Below, one piece after another: positions 33,407 to 42,185 of a stretch of 64,000 nt of DNA. The stretch covers positions 186,001-250,000 of the forward strand of contig NZ_VKCZ01000004.1 in assembly GCF_009299835.1 (NCBI RefSeq), in the 5' to 3' direction. Numbering within the stretch: the stretch's first letter is position 1; every line of letters starts with the position of its first letter. Below the pieces are notes generated by a model. That model did no database searches, was not told the origin of the DNA, and saw only the letters and a program-made list of their open reading frames with translations. Made by a program: the position numbers and the translations under genes. Source of the DNA: Microlunatus speluncae (GTDB taxonomy: Bacteria > Actinomycetota > Actinomycetes > Propionibacteriales > Propionibacteriaceae).

Positions 33407-34150
33407 ATGATGGCGGGGGACACGCTGGTCCGCGATGCCCCTCCGGAGGACGCCGGCGGTGGCCCGGTCCGGACTCGGAAGGGCTGGCGGCGGCGGCCGT
33501 GGATCATCGGTCTCGCCGTCGTCACCGTGGCGTTCCTGGCGTTCGCGCTGCCGCCCTATCTGGGGCTGGATCCGGGGCAGGCTCGGCTGCCGGTCGATCG
33601 GCATCCGCTCTTCTATCCGGTGCTGGTGACCCACATCTTCGCCGGCGCCGTGCTGCTCGGCTGCGGCGTGCTGCAACTGTGGCCCTGGCTGCGCAACCGG
33701 CACCGGAGAGTGCACCGCTGGACCGGCCGGCTGTACGTGATCATGGCGATCCCGACCGGGCTCGGCGCGCTGTTCGTCGCCCAGTTCCCGGCCGGCGGGC
33801 CGACCCAGCAGGTCGCGAACACCCTGCTCGCACTGCTGCTCCTCGGCACCACCGCGGCCGGCTTCCGGGCCGTGCGGCAGCGGCGGTTCGCCGATCACCG
33901 GGAGTGGATGATCCGCAGCTTCGGGCTGGCGTTCTCGATCGTCACGAATCGGCTCTGGATGATCGCGTGCCTGATGATCTTTGCGCCGAACGGCACCGAT
34001 CCGGGCGATCCGGTGGTGCAGGCCGCCGTCTCACCCTCGGCCTGGCTCAGCTGGGTGGTCAACCTGCTGATCGTCGAGTGGTGGATCCTGCGCCGCCGCC
34101 GGCGCCCCGAGCGGGACCGCGCGCCCGGCCGAGACCGGAGCTTGGCATAG
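33407..34150 (+). CDS. DUF2306 membrane protein
   Basis: The 247-residue protein has about six membrane helices and the DUF2306 hallmarks: VTHIFAGAVLLGCGVLQLWP near residue 68, RVHRWTGRLYVIMAIPTG near residue 95 and HREWMIRSFGLAFSIVTNRL near residue 170, with conserved His that might coordinate haem or metal as in cytochrome b561-like folds (inference). ATG at 33407 is chosen because the upstream frame runs through the operator palindrome. Confidence 0.82.
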   Translation: MMAGDTLVRDAPPEDAGGGPVRTRKGWRRRPWIIGLAVVTVAFLAFALPPYLGLDPGQARLPVDRHPLFYPVLVTHIFAGAVLLGCGVLQLWPWLRNRHRRVHRWTGRLYVIMAIPTGLGALFVAQFPAGGPTQQVANTLLALLLLGTTAAGFRAVRQRRFADHREWMIRSFGLAFSIVTNRLWMIACLMIFAPNGTDPGDPVVQAAVSPSAWLSWVVNLLIVEWWILRRRRRPERDRAPGRDRSLA

Positions 34151-34158
34151 TTGGCCGG

Positions 34159-34956
34159 ATGCGACCTGGGACTGAGGATGAGACGGAACGGCCGCGTGGC
34201 ACGGTAGTGATCACCGGCGTCGGCCGGCGCCGGTCGATCGGGGCCGGGCTGGCACTCGGGCTGGCCGCGGACGGCTGGGATCTGGTGATCAACTACTGGC
34301 GCCCGTACGACGACCGGGTCGGGCTGGAGCACGGAACCGACGACCCGGAGGCGATCGCCGCCGAGTGCCGCGAACTCGGTCGCCGGGTCGAGCTGGTGGC
34401 GGGCGATCTCGCCGATCCGGCCGGGCCGGCCGAGTTGATCACCGTCGCCGCGGCGCAGGGCGACCTGTTCGGGTTGGTGATGTCGCACTGCGAGTCGGTG
34501 GACAGCTCGATCCTGACCACCACGATCGAAAGCTGGGACCGGCACTTCGCCGTCAACGCCCGGGCGACCTGGCTGTTGATCAAGGCGTTCGCCGAGCGGC
34601 TGCCGGTCGTCGAGCACGGCGGCCGGGCGCTGGCCCGGATCATCGCGCTGACCAGTGATCACACGACGCACAACCTCCCCTACGGGACGAGCAAGGGTGC
34701 CCTGGACCGGCTGGTGATCTCGGCCGCGGCGGAGCTGAAGGATCGCGGCGTCCGGGCCAACGTGATCAATCCCGGCCCGATCGACACCGGCTGGATGACC
34801 GACGAGATTCGAGCCGCCGGCACCGCGGCGACGCCGGCCGGCCGGCTCGGCACGCCGCAGGACACGGCCGATCTGGTTCGGTTCCTGATGTCCGATCAGG
34901 GCAGCTGGATCAACGGCCAACTGCTCCACAGCAACGGCGGCTTCGGCGGCAGCTGA
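34159..34956 (+). CDS. SDR-family oxidoreductase
   Basis: The 265-residue protein is a classical SDR: cofactor loop VVITGVGRRRSIGAGLALGL near residue 15, FAVNARATWLLIKAF near residue 132, the active-site Tyr and Lys in LPYGTSKGALDRL near residue 175, and VRANVINPGPIDTGW. It resembles FabG-like 3-oxoacyl reductases with an Arg-rich cofactor loop that suits NADPH. Substrate unknown. It follows the DUF2306 gene by 8 bp and faces the broken oxidase gene. Confidence 0.87.
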   Translation: MRPGTEDETERPRGTVVITGVGRRRSIGAGLALGLAADGWDLVINYWRPYDDRVGLEHGTDDPEAIAAECRELGRRVELVAGDLADPAGPAELITVAAAQGDLFGLVMSHCESVDSSILTTTIESWDRHFAVNARATWLLIKAFAERLPVVEHGGRALARIIALTSDHTTHNLPYGTSKGALDRLVISAAAELKDRGVRANVINPGPIDTGWMTDEIRAAGTAATPAGRLGTPQDTADLVRFLMSDQGSWINGQLLHSNGGFGGS

Positions 34957-34963
34957 CGAACGA

Positions 34964-36094
34964 TCACCGGAATCGCCCTGGTGCCAGATGGGTCAGGTCG
35001 AAGGCGGGCTCGGTGCCGGTGATCAAGCCGGCGGCGAGCTCGCCGATCACCGGGGCCAGCTTGAAGCCGTGACCGGAGAAGCCGCCCAGGACCACCAGGT
35101 TGTCGCGGCCCGGCATTCGGCCGACCAGGCCGTGATCATCTCGGCTGTAGGCGTCCAGGTAGGCCGAGATTCGTACCGGCGTCGGAATCAGGTCGGGCAG
35201 GAAGCGGGCCACCGCCGCGTTCGTCGGCGCCAGCGATTCCGGCGCGACCGTGCGGTCCAGCCGATCGGGATCGCCGTCCGGCAGTTCGCCGTCCTGCGGC
35301 CACAGCCCGACCTTGACCGAACCGCCGTCCAGGGTCGGCATGCCGAACACGTGCGGGTCCTGCCCGTACCGGACGAACACCGGGAACCGCTCCGGCCCCT
35401 ACGCCTCCGGCCGCGGCGCCTGATACCAACTCAGCACTTCCTTCTTCGGCCGGACGTACGGCGCCAGGTCCGGCAGCAGCCGGGACAACCACGGCCCGGG
35501 CGCCAGGATCGCCTGCCCGACCCGGTAGTCGCGGTCGTCGGTCCGCAGCACGACGCCGGAGCTCGACGGCTCCACAGCCCGGACCCGGGTGCCGGTCACG
35601 ACGGACGCGCCCAGCTGCTCGGCCCGCCGGGCGGCCGCCGCGATCGCGAACTCGGGCCGGAGCACGCCGGCCCGGCGATCCAGCACCGCGGAATCACCGG
35701 GCAGAAAGGCGAACTGGGGATAGCGCTCGACGAGTTGATCATGGTCGAGCACCCGGTGCGGCACGTCGTAGGTCTGCGCCGAGGTCAGGACTCGGCGCAG
35801 GTCCGGGTGCTCGAGCGGCCCGATCATCAGGCAGCCGCAGGCCGTGAACAGGTCGATGCCCGACTCTGCCTCCAGCTCCCGCCAGAGATCATGGGCGCGG
35901 AGCAGCAGCGGCACGTAGGCCGTGCCCTCCTGATAGGCGGTCCGGAAGATCCGTGACTCGCCGCCCGCCGCCGACTGGTCGTGCCCCGGGCTCCACCGCT
36001 CGAAGCCGATCGCGGCGACCCCGGCCCGGGCCAGCTGCCACAGGGCCATCGAACCCATCGTGCCGACTCCGACGACGGCGACCTCGGCGTCCAC
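34964..36094 (-). pseudogene. Sarcosine/N-methyltryptophan oxidase-like FAD enzyme with in-frame amber codon
   Basis: Read in one frame from GTG at 36094, this encodes a 376-codon MSOX/SolA-like flavoenzyme. It has the FAD motif VAVVGVGTMGSMALWQLARA, HDQSAAGGESRIFRTAY near residue 50, KKEVLSWYQAPRPEA near residue 225, then TAG at 35399-35401, and without frame change GPERFPVFVRYGQDPHVFG and the C-terminal NLVVLGGFSGHGFKLAPVIG that holds the FAD. Codons on both sides of the stop look normal, so the lesion is a single nonsense codon (CAG to TAG would explain it), a read-through site or a sequencing error. A palindromic element begins five bases upstream of the start. Confidence 0.8.
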
Positions 36095-36098
36095 CCGA

Positions 36099-36266
36099 CT
36101 AGGAGGGCGGTGCCGAACGGTGGCCGCACCGAGCGACGCCCAGGCACGCACCCGGCCGCGTTGTCGTCGGCGTCCGTAGGACACCGCTACGACCTTCTCC
36201 TCCGCCTTGCCGGGCACGCACCTGGACGCCGCTCGCTACGACCACCGTTCGACACCACCCTCCTAG
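36099..36266. mobile_element. 168 bp MITE-like palindromic element
   Basis: The element starts CTAGGAGGG and ends CCCTCCTAG. Its arms of about 57 bp pair with roughly ten mismatches, and an inner hairpin (GTCGTCGGCGTCC then GTA then GGACACCGCTACGAC) fills the centre. No reading frame of note lies inside and no flanking duplication beyond CTAG is obvious. It sits between a minus-strand 66-residue gene, whose TAG stop lies in its right end, and the broken oxidase gene. Confidence 0.75.
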
Positions 36267-36463
36267 GCCCCGTCCGGCTCCAGGCTCATCGGCCCGTAGA
36301 CCTTCCGCTCGCTCTCCCACAGCGTGACCGAGCGGACCCCGTCCTCGAACAGGTCCGGATAGGTCTCGCCGAGCCAGGACTCGGCGTCGCCCTGGCGCGG
36401 GAAGTCCATGCTCCGCTCGGTCCCGCCGGCCGGTGCCGGCTGGTAGGTCCAATGCCAGGCCAT
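36263..36463 (-). CDS. Small hypothetical protein truncated or ended by the palindromic element
   Basis: The 66-residue protein is Trp/Glu rich (WHWTYQPAPAGGTERS, then FPRQGDAESWLGETYPDLFE and VRSVTLWESERKVYGPMSL) and resembles small conserved actinobacterial proteins of about this size. Its ATG overlaps the aldo/keto reductase stop by one base, so it is translationally coupled. The TAG stop is supplied by the terminal CTAG of the 36099-36266 element; the original C-terminus may have been different. Confidence 0.72.
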   Translation of the reverse strand: MAWHWTYQPAPAGGTERSMDFPRQGDAESWLGETYPDLFEDGVRSVTLWESERKVYGPMSLEPDGA

Positions 36464-37476
36464 CAGGTGAGCCGCTTGCTCGGGGCCGACTTGGCGGTCA
36501 GCGACGGGTCGGTGACGATGGCCTCGCCCAGGGCCTCGTCGATGCCCTTCATCGTCTCCGCCGACAGTTGCTTGCCGGCGGCCGCGGCGTTGGCGGTGAT
36601 CTGCTCCGGCCGGGAGCCGCCGGTGATCGCGGTCGCCACGTTCTCGTTCTGCAACACCCAGGCGACGGCCAGCTGGGCCATGGTCAGGCCCTCGGCCTCG
36701 GCCAGCGGCAGCAGCCGCTGCACCCGCTCCAGCAACTCCTCGTTGCTGACCAGACCCTTGATGAAGTTGGCGCCGCTGGCCTGGTCGGTCGCCCGGGATC
36801 CCTCGGGCGGCGCCTGCCCCGGCCGGTACTTGCCGGTCAGCACCCCCTGGGCGATCGGGGAGAAGACGACCTGGCTGATCCCCAGCTCGAGCGAGGCCGG
36901 CACCACCTCGGCCTCGATCACCCGGTGGATCGCGTTGTACTGCGGCTGATTGGAGACGAACGGGATCTTCAGCTCCCGGGCCAGGGCATGGCCGGCGCGA
37001 AGTTGATCAGCGGTCCACTCGCTGACCCCGATGTAGAGCGCCTTGCCCTGCCGGACCACGTCGGCGAACGCCTCCATGGTCTCTTCCAGCGGCGTGAAGT
37101 GATCAAATCGGTGCGCCTGGTAGAGATCGACGTAGTCGGTCTTCAGCCGCTTCAGCGAGCCGTTGATCGACTCGTGGATGTGCTTACGGGACAGCCCCGA
37201 GTCGTTCGGTCCGCCCGGACCGGTGGGGAAGTAGACCTTGGTGAAGATCTCCAGGCTCTCCCGCCGCTGACCCTCCAGCGCGTCGCCGAGGATCGTTTCC
37301 GCCTTGGTGTTGGCGTAGACATCGGCGGTGTCGAAGGTGGTGATGCCCGCGTCCAGCGCGGCCCGGACACACAGCGCGGCCTGCTCGGCCTCGACCTGCG
37401 ACCCGTGGGTCACCCAGTTGCCGTAGCTGACCGCCGAAACCTTGAGGCCGCTCCGGCCCAGAAATCGAAACTCCAT
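36463..37476 (-). CDS. Aldo/keto reductase
   Basis: The 337-residue NADPH-dependent reductase shows the catalytic tetrad: Asp and Tyr in FDTADVYANTKAE near residue 50, Lys in LEIFTKVYFP, and His/Arg in LYQAHRFDHFTP. SVSEWTADQL-like and ITGGSRPEQITANAAA segments bind the cofactor. It belongs to the YajO/Kv-beta-like branch. Substrate unknown. Confidence 0.9.
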   Translation of the reverse strand: MEFRFLGRSGLKVSAVSYGNWVTHGSQVEAEQAALCVRAALDAGITTFDTADVYANTKAETILGDALEGQRRESLEIFTKVYFPTGPGGPNDSGLSRKHIHESINGSLKRLKTDYVDLYQAHRFDHFTPLEETMEAFADVVRQGKALYIGVSEWTADQLRAGHALARELKIPFVSNQPQYNAIHRVIEAEVVPASLELGISQVVFSPIAQGVLTGKYRPGQAPPEGSRATDQASGANFIKGLVSNEELLERVQRLLPLAEAEGLTMAQLAVAWVLQNENVATAITGGSRPEQITANAAAAGKQLSAETMKGIDEALGEAIVTDPSLTAKSAPSKRLT

Positions 37477-37507
37477 GCCCTAACCGTGTCACACCGGTTT
37501 CCGGAGA

Positions 37508-38974
37508 TCAGCGCAGTGGGGCCACCTGGGCCTCGGTCGCGCTCTGCTGGGTGGCGGCCGAGATGAAGCGGAGCGGGCCGGCCCAGTGCAGGCCGTACTG
37601 GTCGAAGCGGTTGCGGTCCTTGGCGTACGACGTCTTCGCCTGCCGCTCCAGATAGACCTGGAACGGGCGACCCGGCAGGGCGGCGTTGAGCTCGGCCAGG
37701 TTGCGGACATAGACACCCTTGAAGGTCGGGCCGTCGGCGCCGCAGTCACCCGCCTCGCAGGGCTCGGTCAGGATCCCCTTCGGGTTGATGCCGCGGTCCC
37801 GGGTCGAGGCCAGCGCCAACTTCCGGGCCGTGCGCAGATACTGCTTGTCGCCGGTGGCCGCTTCCAGCTCGGCCAAAGCGCCGAGCACGATGCCCTGGTT
37901 GTACGTCCAGGTCGGCTGACCGTTGTTCTCGCAGGCGTCGTTCAGGCCGTCGTTGATCATGTTCCGGGAGTTGATCATGCCGCTGTCGCGGAGCCACTCC
38001 CAGTTCTGCACCGCCCGGTCCAGGAAGCTGGCATCGTCGACCCGGTTGGCCAGGCTGGCCAGCACCTTGATCATCAGCTCGTTGGTGACCGCGTTCTTGT
38101 ACTTCACGTTGATGTTCCAGATCACGCCGCCGCCGCAGACGTCGCTCCAGGTGTCCCACATGTATTCGGCATCGAAGATCGCCGTGTCCAGATAGCGCTG
38201 CTCGCCGGTGATGTCGTACGCCCGGATCCAGGCCAGCGCCCACCAGCCGGTGTCGTCGATGTAATCGTTGGTGAAGTTGCCGCCCTGGGCGTCCTTGTTC
38301 TTGTCATAGGTGTTGGCGATCACCCACTCGTAGCGGTCGTCACCGGTGGCGATCTGGTAGTCCAGCACCGCGGTCAGCACGTTGGCCGAGTTCCACCAGC
38401 CTGTGGTCTTCCACAGCCCGGTGTCCTCGTTGTACAAGCGCATCAGGGCGTCGATGGCCCGCTTGGCCGGCGTGCCCGCGGTCTGCGGTTCCTCGACCCC
38501 GACCCAGCCGGTGCAGGCGATGTCGGCGACGTTGCCGGCCTTGCCGCAGGCCCGGAACACCCCTTCTCGATCACCGTCGTTGAGGCTGAACTCGGGGGTG
38601 GTGACCGAGCGGGTGCCGGCCGGGATGGTCGAGTAGCCGAGCCGCTCGTCGGCGACCGTTTCGCCGCCGTCGAAGGAACGGTCCAGCCAGACCTCGTCGG
38701 TCGGATCGCCGTTGCTGATCCGGGCCCAGCCGAGGGCGTCGGCGTCGGAGATGTGCAGCTCGATCGACCGGCCGTAGATCGTCGCGCCGTCCGCGAGTCG
38801 ATCTTCGGAGGCCTGCTGCTCGGCGGCGAGCCGCGCCGCGGCGGTCCGGGAGTCCCCGGTGTCCCGCGCCGCAGGGGCGTCGGGTGGCGCGGCGACCGCC
38901 GCAGTGGTGGGAAGCGTGATCATGCCGATGGTGACGAGGGCCGCGATCGCGGCGCCGATGGCGCGTCGGGTCAT
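37508..38974 (-). CDS. Secreted GH76 endo-alpha-1,6-mannanase
   Basis: The 488-residue precursor begins with a Sec-type signal (AIGAAIAALVTIGMITLPTT, cleavage after AVAA). GH76 features follow: DDTGWWALAWIRAYD with the catalytic Asp pair near residue 241, GGVIWNINVKYKNAVTNEL, and TWTYNQGIVLGALAELEAAT near residue 348. GH76 cuts alpha-1,6-mannan backbones of fungal or mycobacterial-type polymers outside the cell. An N-terminal region of about 120 residues (ATIYGRSIELHISDADALGW) may be a carbohydrate-binding or linker domain. It is divergent from the ABC importer operon. Confidence 0.88.
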   Translation of the reverse strand: MTRRAIGAAIAALVTIGMITLPTTAAVAAPPDAPAARDTGDSRTAAARLAAEQQASEDRLADGATIYGRSIELHISDADALGWARISNGDPTDEVWLDRSFDGGETVADERLGYSTIPAGTRSVTTPEFSLNDGDREGVFRACGKAGNVADIACTGWVGVEEPQTAGTPAKRAIDALMRLYNEDTGLWKTTGWWNSANVLTAVLDYQIATGDDRYEWVIANTYDKNKDAQGGNFTNDYIDDTGWWALAWIRAYDITGEQRYLDTAIFDAEYMWDTWSDVCGGGVIWNINVKYKNAVTNELMIKVLASLANRVDDASFLDRAVQNWEWLRDSGMINSRNMINDGLNDACENNGQPTWTYNQGIVLGALAELEAATGDKQYLRTARKLALASTRDRGINPKGILTEPCEAGDCGADGPTFKGVYVRNLAELNAALPGRPFQVYLERQAKTSYAKDRNRFDQYGLHWAGPLRFISAATQQSATEAQVAPLR

Positions 38975-39006
38975 GGCCCGACGCTAGATCCCCCGGACCG
39001 GTCTCG

Positions 39007-39047
39007 TCAAGGATTCATCTCAATCAATATATTCATATTGTCCTTGA
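39007..39047. promoter_or_regulatory. AT-rich nested palindromes between mannanase and importer genes
   Basis: TCAAGGA (39007-39013) and TCCTTGA (39041-39047) flank CAATAT (39025-39030) and ATATTG (39035-39040). The block lies 32 bp from one start and 48 bp from the other in the only AT-rich part of the divergent gap. It is a good candidate operator for the GntR/LacI-hybrid regulator at 44870-45988; that is inference. Confidence 0.6.
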
Positions 39048-39095
39048 GGTAACCATTGGTGTAGGAATAGCCCCAGTTTCAGCGAGGGGGCAGGG

Positions 39096-40037
39096 ATGGC
39101 GTCGATCACCGAAGATCCGGTACGGGTCGCACCCGCGACCGGAATGCCCCGGCGCCGGCGCGGCTGGACGACGGCCCGGCAGCAGACGATCAGCGGCTGG
39201 CTGTTCCTGGCCCTGCCGATCCTGCTCTTCGTCGCGTTCCTGCTGGTCCCGATGGTGATCGCCGCGGTGCTCAGTTTCAGCGACTATTCGATCGTCGGGG
39301 AGACTGCCTGGGTCGGCGGGGCGAACTACAGCAAGGTGTTCGGCGACCCGTTCTTCTGGGTGGCGCTGCGCAACACGGCCTACTACACGATCATGTACGT
39401 GCCGCTCGGCATCATCGTCGCGCTGGCCACCGCGCTGTTGCTCAACCGCAGCAGCCGGGCGGTCCGGGTGCTGCGGACGCTCTTCTACATCCCGGTCGTC
39501 TCCTCGACGGTGGCCACCGCCTCGATCTGGTTCTGGCTGCTCAATCCGCAGTACGGCGTGTTCAACGTGGTGCTCGGCTGGTTCGGCATCGACGGCCCGG
39601 CCTGGCTCTACGAGTCGCAGTGGGCGATGCCGGCGATCGTCGCGATGAGCATCTGGGCCGGCTTCGGCGGCAACATGATCATCTTCCTCGGCGGACTGCA
39701 GGGCGTGCCACGGGATCTCTACGAGGCCGCCCAGCTGGACGGCGCCGGCGCTTGGCGCAGCTTCTGGCACGTCACCCTGCCAGGCATCTCCAAGACCATG
39801 TTCCTGGTCTCCACGCTGTTGATCATCGGTGCGTTCCAGGTGTTCGACCAGGCCTTCGTGCTGACCAAGGGCGGTCCGGGCAACGCGACCGTGACGATCG
39901 TCTACTACATCTACGACAAGGGGTTCGGTGCGTTGGAGATGGGCTACGCCTCGGCGCTGTCGTTCATCCTGTTCGCGATCATCCTGGTCTTCACCGTGAT
40001 CAACGTACGGATCAATCGGATGGGCGGACAGTCATGA
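39096..40037 (+). CDS. Sugar ABC transporter permease (MalF type)
   Basis: The 313-residue inner-membrane protein has six helices and the EAA loop YEAAQLDGAGAWRSFWHVTL near residue 207 that docks the ATPase. An N-terminal basic stretch (PRRRRGWTTARQQ) precedes helix one. It is first in an operon with a second permease (4 bp overlap), a binding protein and an intracellular GH76, so it probably imports mannan oligosaccharides. Confidence 0.92.
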   Translation: MASITEDPVRVAPATGMPRRRRGWTTARQQTISGWLFLALPILLFVAFLLVPMVIAAVLSFSDYSIVGETAWVGGANYSKVFGDPFFWVALRNTAYYTIMYVPLGIIVALATALLLNRSSRAVRVLRTLFYIPVVSSTVATASIWFWLLNPQYGVFNVVLGWFGIDGPAWLYESQWAMPAIVAMSIWAGFGGNMIIFLGGLQGVPRDLYEAAQLDGAGAWRSFWHVTLPGISKTMFLVSTLLIIGAFQVFDQAFVLTKGGPGNATVTIVYYIYDKGFGALEMGYASALSFILFAIILVFTVINVRINRMGGQS

Positions 40038-40915
40038 CCAGACGGGCCACACCGACCAAGATCGTCAAGCAGGTGTTGTGGTGGATCGCGGTGATCGCGA
40101 TCGCGTTCAGCACCGTGATGCCGCTGGTCTGGACGCTGGCTACCTCGTTCAAGCCGGCTAGTGAGGCGCTGAGCAACTATCTGTCGCTGCTGCCGAAGAC
40201 GCCGACCTGGGAGAACTACACCCGGGTGTTCAATGAAACCCCGTTCGCCCGGTATCTGTTCAACTCGTTCTTCCTGGCCCTGATCGGCTGCGTCACCAAC
40301 CTGTTCTTCGGCGGGCTCGGCGGCTACGCGCTGGCCAAGCTCAGGTTCCGCGGCCGCAAGATCGTCTTCGGCGCCTTCCTCGCCTCGATGATGGTGCCCG
40401 GGATCGTCACCATGGTGCCCGCGTTCCTGGTGCTGCGCTACTGGCCGCTGGCCGGCGGCAACGACCTGCTCGGCCAGGGCGGTTTCGGCTTCATCAACAC
40501 CTACTGGGCGGTGATCCTGCCCGGCGCCGCCGGCCCGTTCGCCGTGTTCTTCATGAAGCAGTTCTTCGAGAGCCTGCCGGACGAGCTCGGTGAGGCGGCG
40601 CGGATCGACGGCGCCGGTGAGTTCCGGATCTTCGCCCAGGTCTATCTGCCGCTGGCGGCGGCGGGGCTGGCGGTGCTCGGCGTGCTCACCTTCCAGGCCG
40701 GCTGGAACGGCTTCCTCTGGCCGCTGATCGTGCTCAATGATCCGACCATGCTGACCGTCCAGGTCGCGCTGTCCACGTTCGTCAACGACAAGGTCACCGA
40801 CTACGGCCCGCTGATGGCCGGCACGGTGCTGTCCAGTGTCCCGGTCTTGATCATCTTCGTCCTGGCCCAGCGCCACATCATCGAGGGTGTCGCCCATCTG
40901 GGCGCCAGCAAATAG
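40034..40915 (+). CDS. Sugar ABC transporter permease (MalG type)
   Basis: The 293-residue protein has six helices and the EAA loop GEAARIDGAGEFRIFAQVYL near residue 193. ATG at 40034 overlaps the first permease stop (ATGA). Helix one is VLWWIAVIAIAFSTVMPLVW. No ATPase gene is in the operon, so a shared MsmK/MalK-like ATPase elsewhere must energise the importer. Confidence 0.92.
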   Translation: MTRRATPTKIVKQVLWWIAVIAIAFSTVMPLVWTLATSFKPASEALSNYLSLLPKTPTWENYTRVFNETPFARYLFNSFFLALIGCVTNLFFGGLGGYALAKLRFRGRKIVFGAFLASMMVPGIVTMVPAFLVLRYWPLAGGNDLLGQGGFGFINTYWAVILPGAAGPFAVFFMKQFFESLPDELGEAARIDGAGEFRIFAQVYLPLAAAGLAVLGVLTFQAGWNGFLWPLIVLNDPTMLTVQVALSTFVNDKVTDYGPLMAGTVLSSVPVLIIFVLAQRHIIEGVAHLGASK

Positions 40916-40925
40916 GAGTTCAACG

Positions 40926-42185
40926 ATGCGCACCATCAGAATCGCCGCGGCCGCGCTGATCGCCGGCCTGCTCGTCGTCCTCGCCGCGTGCGGCGGGCCG
41001 TCCACCGGTGGCACCGCCAGCGGTCCCTCGGGGATCAAGGACGTGACGTTCTGGGGCGGCTGGTCCGGCGAGCAGGCCAAGCAGCTGAAGGCCCAGGCCG
41101 ACGCGTTCAACCAGGCCCAGACCGACTACAAGGTCACCTTCGTCGCCCAGGAGGAGGTGGAGCAGAAGCTGCTCACCGGGATGGCCAGCGGCCGGGTCCC
41201 GGACATCGTCCTCTGGGATCGCTTCAACACCTCCATCTACGCCGGCAAGAACGCCTTCGCCGCCCTGGACGATCGGATCGCCGCGGACAAGATCGATCTT
41301 GCTCGGTTCTACGGCCCGGCCGTCGAGGAGATGACCGTCGACGGCAAGCGGTACGGATTGCCGCTGCTGGTCGACAACCGATCCCTGTTCTACAACGCCG
41401 AACTGCTGACCGAGGCCGGGGTCGAACCGCCGACCAACTGGGCCGAGCTGAAGCAGGTGGCGACCACGCTGACCAAGCGGACCGGCGCCAAGCTGACCCG
41501 GTCCGGGTTCTCGCTCGACGATCCGGGCCTGTTCAACATGTGGATCCGGCAGGCCGGCGGCAGCATGCTGTCCGAGGATCAGACGACCGTGGCGTTCAAC
41601 AGCCCGCAGGGGATCGAGGTGTTGAACTTCTGGAAGCAGTTGCTGGACGAGAAGGTCTACCAGCTCGGCTTCGGCGCCGGCAGTGACGGCTTCGCCGAGG
41701 GCAAGATCGCGATGAAGTACGACGGCCCGTGGGCGCTGGCCGACCTGGACAAGGTCAAGACGCTGAAGTACGGCATCGCCGAGCCGCCGGCCGGGCCGAA
41801 CGGTGATCAGGCAGCCAACATGGGCGGCTTCGGCTTGATCATCCCGCGCGGCGCCAAGAATCCCGACGGCGCCTGGGCCTTCATGAAGTGGTGGGCGACC
41901 GAGAAGGCCAACGCCGTCTCATTCGGCCGGCTGTCCGGCTGGATCCCGGCCCTGATCGAGGCCGCCGAGGACCCGTACTTCACCGACAGCGACAAGTACG
42001 CGGCCTTCGTGGCGACCATGAAATACGCCCAGACCCGGCCGACGGTCAAGGGCTACTCCGACATGGAGGGCAAGGCGCTGATCCCGCAGTTGCAGCGCTT
42101 CATGTCCGGCGAGATCACCGCCGAGGCTGCCCTGGCCGAGGCGGAGAAGCGCGGCAATCAGATCCTGGCGGAGCAGCGCAAGTGA
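40926..42185 (+). CDS. Extracellular sugar-binding lipoprotein
   Basis: The 419-residue protein has a lipoprotein signal (AAALIAGLLVVLAACGG; lipobox LAAC, Cys about residue 22) and the family-1 solute-binding fold: VTFWGGWSGEQAKQL near residue 40, MASGRVPDIVLWDRFNTSI near residue 85, and a Trp-rich second lobe. It is the capture protein of the importer. ATG at 40926 follows AGGAGTT. Its stop overlaps the GTG start of the GH76 gene. Confidence 0.93.
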   Translation: MRTIRIAAAALIAGLLVVLAACGGPSTGGTASGPSGIKDVTFWGGWSGEQAKQLKAQADAFNQAQTDYKVTFVAQEEVEQKLLTGMASGRVPDIVLWDRFNTSIYAGKNAFAALDDRIAADKIDLARFYGPAVEEMTVDGKRYGLPLLVDNRSLFYNAELLTEAGVEPPTNWAELKQVATTLTKRTGAKLTRSGFSLDDPGLFNMWIRQAGGSMLSEDQTTVAFNSPQGIEVLNFWKQLLDEKVYQLGFGAGSDGFAEGKIAMKYDGPWALADLDKVKTLKYGIAEPPAGPNGDQAANMGGFGLIIPRGAKNPDGAWAFMKWWATEKANAVSFGRLSGWIPALIEAAEDPYFTDSDKYAAFVATMKYAQTRPTVKGYSDMEGKALIPQLQRFMSGEITAEAALAEAEKRGNQILAEQRK

